Under the pieces are notes generated by a model. It searched no databases. It was not told the DNA's origin and saw only the letters and a list, made by a program, of their open reading frames with translations. Of a DNA stretch of 64,000 bases, positions 57,925 through 64,000 are shown piece by piece. The number at the start of each line of letters is the position of its first letter. Position 1 is the stretch's first letter. Where the stretch lies: the NCBI GenBank assembly GCA_937959275.1, contig CALGLU010000091.1:1-64000 (forward strand), given 5' to 3'. The translations under genes and the position numbers were made by a program. The stretch comes from an uncultured Saprospiraceae bacterium (GTDB taxonomy: Bacteria; Bacteroidota; Bacteroidia; Chitinophagales; Saprospiraceae).

Positions 57925-59230
57925 TCATTGGATTGAACAAGTCAGTACTTGTCAACAATTTACTAGAATGTAAAGTCGTGTCACTTTTCACAGTCTGAAT
58001 AACAGGGTCAGGAATGGTATTAATAATATCTAGTATTTCTTTTTTCTTGCTGAAGAAAGCGGGAAGATCATCTTTGTCCATTGGTTTGGGTGGAGGGAAA
58101 TTCATCCGTGTATGATCTACTTGTTTGCCATTTTTCCAAAAACGAAAACATACATGATAACCTGTAGCCAAACCAGTTTTTCCGACGTAGCCAATCGTTT
58201 CACCTTGTTTCACTCGAGTGCCTCTCTTAATACCTTTGGCAAACTTAGTCATATGTAAATACTGTGTTTGGATTTGACTGTCATGTCTCAGTTTCACATA
58301 GTTGCCATTTGCTTTGGTGTAACTCGCGATCTCTACTGTACCATCAGCAACGGCAGATATAGGAGAGTTTTTTGCTGCGGCATAATCAGTCCCGTAGTGT
58401 GGTCGACGTCTTTTTAGAATTGGATGAAACCGTCTAAGATTGTATCGAGATGATATATAGCTGAATTTAACAGGTGATTTGAGGAAGTCTCGCTTTGTAG
58501 CCCGACCTTCTAAATCATAAAACCCTGAGTATTTTTCATTTTCAAAATGGAGAGCATAGTGCTCTTTATCATTTTTATAGTAAGCACCTTTTAAGTTACC
58601 TACAGCAACAGGCTCCCCATCGATATATTTCATATCATAGACCAACTTAAACTGGTCGCCTTTCTGAGCTCGAGGAAAATCAACACTCCATCCAAGTGCA
58701 TCCTCCATATTACTAATCAATGCCATCGGGAGCGAACTAGCACTCATGGCATCCCATAATGTAGTTTCTAATACACCTGAAAGCGTTTCTTCACAAACGG
58801 TAAATGGTTTTTCGACTTCCTTTACAGTAATCGAATCTCGAAGATCATAGACCACATAGGTAAATTGATTGGGTTCGTAAACCAAACATTCTGCCTTACC
58901 GCAAGGGTCTGACTTAACAATTGTTAAATCCTTGCCCGCTCTAAATCTGCGTATACTATAGGTGTCCTTAGATTTCTGTTCTAATTCGGAAATTGTTTTA
59001 AAATCAATACCATTATAAGGTAAAATGTCACTTAAAAATTGGTTTGGCTTGATCGTCATTGATTCTAAATGAAATTGATCAAGGTTAAAACCAAATTTAT
59101 AGACTGGGGCTGCGGGAGTTTCTGTTTCTGCTATGGGCTGATTGTTGTTCGACTTGAGACTATTGATTCCTAATATGCAAAGAGAAGCTATGATTAAGGA
59201 AAGGATTATATCTGTGAACAAGCTTCTCAT
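57902..59230 (-). CDS. M23-family metallopeptidase, membrane-anchored
   Basis: 442-aa cell-wall peptidase. An N-terminal span (LFTDIILSLIIASLCILGI) anchors or exports it. The middle region (TYSIRRFRAGKDLTIVKSD, then LSGVLETTLWDAMSASSLP) resembles the OapA/LysM-like parts of MepM-type proteins. The catalytic domain has HYGTDYAAAKNSPISAVADG (zinc His and Asp), TQYLHMTKFAKGIKRG and GYHVCFRFWKNGKQVD, where the usual HxH reads HxC. It likely cleaves cross-links or stem peptides of peptidoglycan. The start is ATG 59228-59230; GTG at 59266 is an alternative 12 residues upstream. The 3' end overlaps the kinase gene by 23 bp. Confidence 0.85.
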   Translation of the reverse strand: MRSLFTDIILSLIIASLCILGINSLKSNNNQPIAETETPAAPVYKFGFNLDQFHLESMTIKPNQFLSDILPYNGIDFKTISELEQKSKDTYSIRRFRAGKDLTIVKSDPCGKAECLVYEPNQFTYVVYDLRDSITVKEVEKPFTVCEETLSGVLETTLWDAMSASSLPMALISNMEDALGWSVDFPRAQKGDQFKLVYDMKYIDGEPVAVGNLKGAYYKNDKEHYALHFENEKYSGFYDLEGRATKRDFLKSPVKFSYISSRYNLRRFHPILKRRRPHYGTDYAAAKNSPISAVADGTVEIASYTKANGNYVKLRHDSQIQTQYLHMTKFAKGIKRGTRVKQGETIGYVGKTGLATGYHVCFRFWKNGKQVDHTRMNFPPPKPMDKDDLPAFFSKKKEILDIINTIPDPVIQTVKSDTTLHSSKLLTSTDLFNPMTNSPSLK

Positions 59231-59452
59231 TCTCTCTTTATCGGTTCGGTGTACTCCTTTAGCCACTTAGGAATATTTAAGTATTAATAAAAAATAAAAG
59301 CTTAGGAGGATGGCACGAATATATGATCTTTTAAGAGAAATCAAAGCATAAGCCATGAGATAAAAGCGTTAAAATTGTTTAGCTCGTATAAATCAATTAG
59401 AAAGGTATTATGGAGCAAGTTAATATGAATCACTTAAAGCTATCTTTATAGT

Positions 59453-60283
59453 ATGAACTCCTTAGTAGCGAACGGTAAAATCCTCAATTTGGAAACGGCC
59501 AAAGTCATGGGTATCGTCAATATTACTCCTGACTCGTTTCATAGAGGCAGTCGAGTCAATTCCATCAGTGAAGCCATTGGTCTTATCCAAAATATGAGCG
59601 ATGACGGTGCTAGTATCATTGACATAGGAGGGCAATCCTCTAGACCAAGGGCAGCCCGAATCTCGGCAGATGAAGAATTGTCACGCATCAAGGAGCCGTT
59701 CAAGATGATCAGAAAGGAATTTCCAGATATGATACTCTCGATTGATACATTTCATGCTAAGGTCGCTGAAGAGATGATTGATCTTGGTGTAGATATGATC
59801 AACGATATATCTGCAGGCACTATCGATGCAGATCTTATCCCTATCATAGCAAGTAGTCGTGTGTGTTACGTTCTAATGCATATGCTAGGGACACCTGTCA
59901 CCATGCAAGACAATCCTCAATACGAAGAGCCTGTTTTAGACATTTTGAATTATTTAACGGAGAAAAAACACGAACTCCATACAAAAGGGCTTGACAACCT
60001 TATCATCGATCCTGGTTTTGGCTTTGGGAAAACAGTTGAACAGAACTATGAAATACTGAGAAAATTAGCTGTCTTTAAAATACTCGACACGCCGATTATG
60101 GTTGGCCTTTCTCGTAAATCAATGATATATAAGGTACTCGAATCAGAATCTGATCAGGCGCTCAACGGCACATCAGTCTTGCATATGGTCGCTCTACAAA
60201 ATGGAGCTAAAATTCTTCGAGCCCATGATGTGAAAGAAGCCATAGAAACAATTACCTTGCACGCTAAAGTCGTCGGCGATTGA
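59453..60283 (+). CDS. folP: Dihydropteroate synthase
   Basis: 276-aa TIM-barrel enzyme of folate synthesis, joining 6-hydroxymethyl-dihydropterin pyrophosphate to p-aminobenzoate. Signature motifs are VMGIVNITPDSFHRGSRV, GASIIDIGGQSSRPRAAR, LSIDTFHAKVAEEMI, MINDISAG, YVLMHMLGTPVTMQ, LIIDPGFGFGKTVEQNYEIL and MVGLSRKSMI. All are intact and the length is normal. The enzyme is cytosolic and the target of sulfonamides. It is a single gene with an A/T-rich leader, and is followed 91 bp later by the TamB-like gene on the same strand, which in Bacteroidota often lies close to folP-type housekeeping genes. Confidence 0.95.
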   Translation: MNSLVANGKILNLETAKVMGIVNITPDSFHRGSRVNSISEAIGLIQNMSDDGASIIDIGGQSSRPRAARISADEELSRIKEPFKMIRKEFPDMILSIDTFHAKVAEEMIDLGVDMINDISAGTIDADLIPIIASSRVCYVLMHMLGTPVTMQDNPQYEEPVLDILNYLTEKKHELHTKGLDNLIIDPGFGFGKTVEQNYEILRKLAVFKILDTPIMVGLSRKSMIYKVLESESDQALNGTSVLHMVALQNGAKILRAHDVKEAIETITLHAKVVGD

Positions 60284-60374
60284 TATTCACTTTAAATAAC
60301 TGTTAAAGAGCTGTTTATGAGCTTTATTATGGCACATATTATGTTGTAATTACTATATATTAAATTAAAATTTC

Positions 60375-63300
60375 TTGTCCAAACCAATAGAAGCCACGTC
60401 AAATGAGAAGTCGAAGAAAAAGCGGCAGTGGTGGAAATATGGAATCTATTTAATTTTACTTCTTTTTGTCCTCTTTTTTATCCTATCCGTTCTTATCCAA
60501 CTTCCCGCATTTCAAAATTTTATCGTTGATAAAGTTGCCAATTCAATATCTAAGAAAGTAGATGCTGAAGTACGGATTGATGAGGTCCATTTGTCCCTCA
60601 TAGATGGAGCAATTATAAATGGACTCTACATCGAAGATCAGCAAGGCGATACATTGCTCTACGCTAAGACCTTTTCGACTTCTTTTGGTAGTAGTATGCG
60701 ATCTATTATCAACCGTGATATTTCATTTAATCGGATATATCTTGAAGATGCTACAGTGAATCTCTTGACGAGGAAAGGGGAGGAATCCTCAAATTTGGAA
60801 AAGATGCTTTCACGATTTGGTAAAAGTGGCGAGTCACAAGATCAGAGTGAGCCATTCCTCATGTCTTTTGTTGGTCTTGATATTTTGAATTCTTCGTTTT
60901 ACACAAAAAACGAAAATACTGGAAGTGAAAGTTATTATGGAATTCGCAAAGGGATCATTGATGTTAAGGATATCAACATCAAAAATAAAATGTACGATAT
61001 CGAAAGAATCCTGCTAGAGAGTCCTATCATAAAAATTAAAAGTGCATCCAAAACAGATGTTGAAGACGACGCTATTATCATCGACCAAGAAAAGGAAATT
61101 GACATCTTTCAGTTTTATGTTCAAAGCCTGATTATAAAAGATGGTCAAATCGAAAAAGGTCTTGTTGGCCTTGATGCTTTTGAAAGCGACTATTTTAATA
61201 AGGATAATTTCAAAGTCGAATCTTTAGATATCTCTATCATGGATTCTCAAATATCATCTGATGGATCATTGAGGACCTCTCTCGAAAAAATGTCTGGTAA
61301 AATCAATGAGGCTATATCCATACATGATTTCCATTGTGATTCTTTAGTCATTAATAATAAAGGGATCGAAATGACAAATTTTGGTCTTGAAACGAATCGG
61401 TCTAGTATTTCCCAGCAGTTGTTTGTATCATTTAATCAGTTTAGTGATTTGCAAGACTCTATTGAGAATGTTTCTATTGATGCCAATATTGAACGTATAG
61501 ATTTTGCTGTCAATGATATTTTATATTTCGTGCCGGCACTAAAGGATATCCCAGTCATTCAAAAGAATAAAAATAATGTCATGAAATTGAAAGGGCGATT
61601 GAGCGGTGATATGTCGCATCTCATTGCCTCTAATGTGGAAGTTGAAATTGGTGACAATACATTTTTCTCTGGTAATCTGTCAGCGAAAAATCTAGATGCT
61701 AAAGATAAAGAGCTGATCAATTTATCGATTACACGATTAGAATCCTCAGTGGCTGATTTAAAGCAAATCATACCTGGCTTAGCATTGCCTGAAAATTTTA
61801 ATAAGCTTGGCAAGATAAAATTTGAAGGATTGATAGATGGCTTTATTAAAGATTTTGTTGTGTTCGGATCTATTCATTCAGATATGGGGAGGTCGGATGT
61901 TGATGTCCGTATTGATATGAAGCAAGGCATCGAGCAAGTTAAATATTCTGGATATCTCGATTTGATTGATTTTAATTTAGGTGAATGGACTGATAATCCC
62001 GATTTCAAAACAGTCAATTTGACGGCCTCAGTTAAGGAGGGGAGTGGACTCGTTTTAAATACAGCTAATGCAACATTAGAAACTGATGTTGTCTCCTTTT
62101 GGTATAGAGGCTATGAATACAAAAATATCCTTTTTAATGGCGTCCTTGATAAGAATAAAGTAAATGGAGATCTCTCTGTCGATGATAAAAATATCAGCCT
62201 CAAGTTTGATGGCGTTATCCAAGGATTGGATTCATTGCCACAATACCAATTCAAATCTAGCATTGCCTATATCGATTTAAACGCCCTTAATCTGACAGAT
62301 GATAAAATGCAATTGTCTGGTGAAGTAGAAATGGATATGGAAGGCAAATCATTACGAACAATGATAGGGACTGGACGATTGGACAAGATGTTACTAGTAA
62401 GAAATGACTCGGTCTACTCGGTTGATTCTCTTATCATGGGGTCTACGACATTGGCTGATGGGAATATGCTTTTCAATGTAGAGTCAGATATTCTAGATTT
62501 AGAGGCAAAAGGTGTTTTCGATTTGACAAAGATCCCACAAACATTTCTTCAAATCTTAAAAACGAATTATCCCTATCAAACACGGTCTATAAAATTTGCA
62601 GATAATTCAGACTCCACAGAGGAGTACGATTATACAATGAAAATTGATATCAAAGATTCTAAGAATATTCTTGAATTAGCAGGGGTCAAAAATTTAAGTC
62701 TCAAGGACACTAAAATCAGTAGTTCATTGAACTCAGCGGAAGATAGATTTGACATGGAGATTGAAACTCCAGCGTTTACCTTTAATGACTTGGATTTCAT
62801 GAATATAAAGATGAAGGCTACTAATAGAAAGGATGAAGGCACCTTTGTCATGACGATTGATTCATCGCTGATTCAATCTGTCAAGTTTAATCCGATGCGA
62901 TTCGAAAGTCAAACGAAAGGGGACACGATTAATTTTAGCGTATCGACGGAGCAGATCAGCGACTCCTTACAGAATATCTCTTTGTCAGGACAGCTAATCC
63001 CACACGAGAAGGGCTATCAGATCAATATTGAGAAAAATGAATTGTTCATGCTCGACAAAAGTTGGTTGATACACCCAGATAATAAAATTGTATTTGGGAA
63101 TAATTATCTTGAACTAGATCGATTGATGATATCAGATAGTTATAGAGCCATTGCGCTGGATGATATTGATAATAAGGGCTTGTCAATTGATCTGTATCGA
63201 TTCAATATAGATCTCATCAATCCAATTGTCGATTATGATAAAATGTTGTTTTCGGGAGAAGGCAATACCAATGTCAAGGTGAATTCTATTTTTGGCAATG

Positions 63301-64000
63301 ATCAATTCATCACAGGTTTTATTGAAGTGCCAGACTTTAGAGTCAACGATGATCCATTTGGAGAGTTGTTACTCAAGATTGAAAAGAAGAATGCTGTCAA
63401 TGCGTTGGAAATAGAATTTGCGATTGCAAAAGACACTCAAAATGTATTGGTGGTTGGTGGTTATGATTTGGAGCAGAAAGAGCTGGATGTCACAGTAGAT
63501 ATGGATAATTATCCACTTAATATTTTCGAATATATTATTCCTGAAGGTATTTCTCAAACGAGTGGAGGTGTCGATATTGATGCGCGGATTTATGGGCCTA
63601 TTGATGATTTAAAATTAGATGGTGACGCACTTGTGGAGAACGGTGCATCTAAAATTGATTATCTAGGTACCTACTACACATTTGACCAACAAAGGATTAC
63701 CTTGACCGAGACTTTTATTGATGCCACCGGTTCTGAGCTGACTGATGTTAAAGGCAATACAGCAGTGCTTACTGGTGGATTAAATCATAAGTTCTTCGCA
63801 GACTTTACGATGGACATTAATATCTCTTCGCCTAGATTTATTGGTCTGAATACGACTAAAAAAGATAACCCATTATATTATGGTCTTGGAGAAGGGGATA
63901 TGTCAGTTGATTTCTCTGGCCCTTTTAGCGAGGCCGATATTTCTGTAGATGCGATTACTGCGCCGACGGCAAAGTTATCCTTCCCGATTACAAATGCAAT
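60375..64000 (+). CDS. TamB-like translocation/assembly protein, 5' part (runs off the window)
   Basis: At least 1208 codons remain open to the right edge. The start is MSKPIEATSNEKSKKKRQWW, then an inner-membrane anchor (GIYLILLLFVLFFILSVLI) and the AsmA/TamB entry motif LPAFQNFIVDKVANSISKKV. Long beta-taco repeats follow, such as VRIDEVHLSLIDGAIINGLY, LFNVESDILDLEAKGVFDLT and VDIDARIYGPIDDLKLDGDA. TamB-like proteins span the periplasm and move phospholipids or help outer-membrane proteins assemble. TTG at 60375 is forced: an in-frame stop lies at 60366-60368 and no ATG occurs before the anchor. The expected C-terminal DUF490 domain is beyond position 64000. A TamA/BamA-type partner is not visible in the window. 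Confidence 0.85.
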   Translation, partial: MSKPIEATSNEKSKKKRQWWKYGIYLILLLFVLFFILSVLIQLPAFQNFIVDKVANSISKKVDAEVRIDEVHLSLIDGAIINGLYIEDQQGDTLLYAKTFSTSFGSSMRSIINRDISFNRIYLEDATVNLLTRKGEESSNLEKMLSRFGKSGESQDQSEPFLMSFVGLDILNSSFYTKNENTGSESYYGIRKGIIDVKDINIKNKMYDIERILLESPIIKIKSASKTDVEDDAIIIDQEKEIDIFQFYVQSLIIKDGQIEKGLVGLDAFESDYFNKDNFKVESLDISIMDSQISSDGSLRTSLEKMSGKINEAISIHDFHCDSLVINNKGIEMTNFGLETNRSSISQQLFVSFNQFSDLQDSIENVSIDANIERIDFAVNDILYFVPALKDIPVIQKNKNNVMKLKGRLSGDMSHLIASNVEVEIGDNTFFSGNLSAKNLDAKDKELINLSITRLESSVADLKQIIPGLALPENFNKLGKIKFEGLIDGFIKDFVVFGSIHSDMGRSDVDVRIDMKQGIEQVKYSGYLDLIDFNLGEWTDNPDFKTVNLTASVKEGSGLVLNTANATLETDVVSFWYRGYEYKNILFNGVLDKNKVNGDLSVDDKNISLKFDGVIQGLDSLPQYQFKSSIAYIDLNALNLTDDKMQLSGEVEMDMEGKSLRTMIGTGRLDKMLLVRNDSVYSVDSLIMGSTTLADGNMLFNVESDILDLEAKGVFDLTKIPQTFLQILKTNYPYQTRSIKFADNSDSTEEYDYTMKIDIKDSKNILELAGVKNLSLKDTKISSSLNSAEDRFDMEIETPAFTFNDLDFMNIKMKATNRKDEGTFVMTIDSSLIQSVKFNPMRFESQTKGDTINFSVSTEQISDSLQNISLSGQLIPHEKGYQINIEKNELFMLDKSWLIHPDNKIVFGNNYLELDRLMISDSYRAIALDDIDNKGLSIDLYRFNIDLINPIVDYDKMLFSGEGNTNVKVNSIFGNDQFITGFIEVPDFRVNDDPFGELLLKIEKKNAVNALEIEFAIAKDTQNVLVVGGYDLEQKELDVTVDMDNYPLNIFEYIIPEGISQTSGGVDIDARIYGPIDDLKLDGDALVENGASKIDYLGTYYTFDQQRITLTETFIDATGSELTDVKGNTAVLTGGLNHKFFADFTMDINISSPRFIGLNTTKKDNPLYYGLGEGDMSVDFSGPFSEADISVDAITAPTAKLSFPITNA

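Overview
The window looks like a chromosomal piece of a free-living, probably marine, member of the Bacteroidota close to the Saprospiria. The evidence is indirect. There are very large Cys-rich surface proteins with dockerin-like modules and a type IX secretion (T9SS) sorting tail. There is a C-terminal cell-surface module often seen in Saprospiria proteins. Several promoters match the Bacteroidota -7 box TAnnTTTG, and clear Shine-Dalgarno sequences are scarce. Base composition is about 40% GC. No rRNA, tRNA, CRISPR array or intact transposase gene was seen.

Layout. 0-4.6 kb: cutC, a secreted DM13/dockerin-like protein, an aquaporin, a 176-bp MITE-like element and a CHAP amidase. 4.7-11.7 kb: a cobalamin-binding-type radical SAM protein, two lipoprotein sulfatases, a 250-bp palindromic element and a secreted beta-helix protein. 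11.9-20.9 kb: housekeeping and stress genes (Hsp15, PPK2, DUF58, thioredoxin, DUF3810 peptidase-like, ArsC/Spx-like, hemF, LuxE-like, amidase). 21-24.5 kb: ccmBCD heme export genes and glutamate dehydrogenase. 24.5-30.7 kb: a Stealth sugar-phosphate transferase, a GIY-YIG-like protein, an AraC-type membrane regulator, a DJ-1-like protein and a beta-lactamase-fold protein that has lost its catalytic residues.

30.8-40.4 kb is the most distinctive block. It is a minus-strand acyl-CoA catabolic cluster headed by a TetR regulator with a clear palindromic operator. It encodes enoyl-CoA hydratase, a molybdopterin oxidoreductase, a biotin-carrier/carboxyltransferase fusion, two short-chain dehydrogenases, an acyl-CoA dehydrogenase fused to an SCP2 lipid-binding domain, and a peroxiredoxin. 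The gene set resembles acyclic-terpene or branched-chain acyl-CoA pathways but does not match any one of them fully. No biotin carboxylase is present.

40.6-48.8 kb holds two giant secreted proteins. 48.9-55 kb holds an orphan McrB-N-terminal-like protein, a 36-residue membrane peptide, feoAB, acetyl-CoA synthetase and a ParDE-type toxin-antitoxin pair. 55-60.3 kb holds sixA, a DUF4296 lipoprotein, a PhoB/PhoR-like two-component system, an M23 peptidase and folP. From 60.4 kb a TamB-like envelope protein runs off the right edge.

Two window-wide patterns stand out. Short tandem repeats with a seven-base period sit directly after stop codons at five places. Five genes, four of them envelope proteins, have TTG as the only canonical start codon available.
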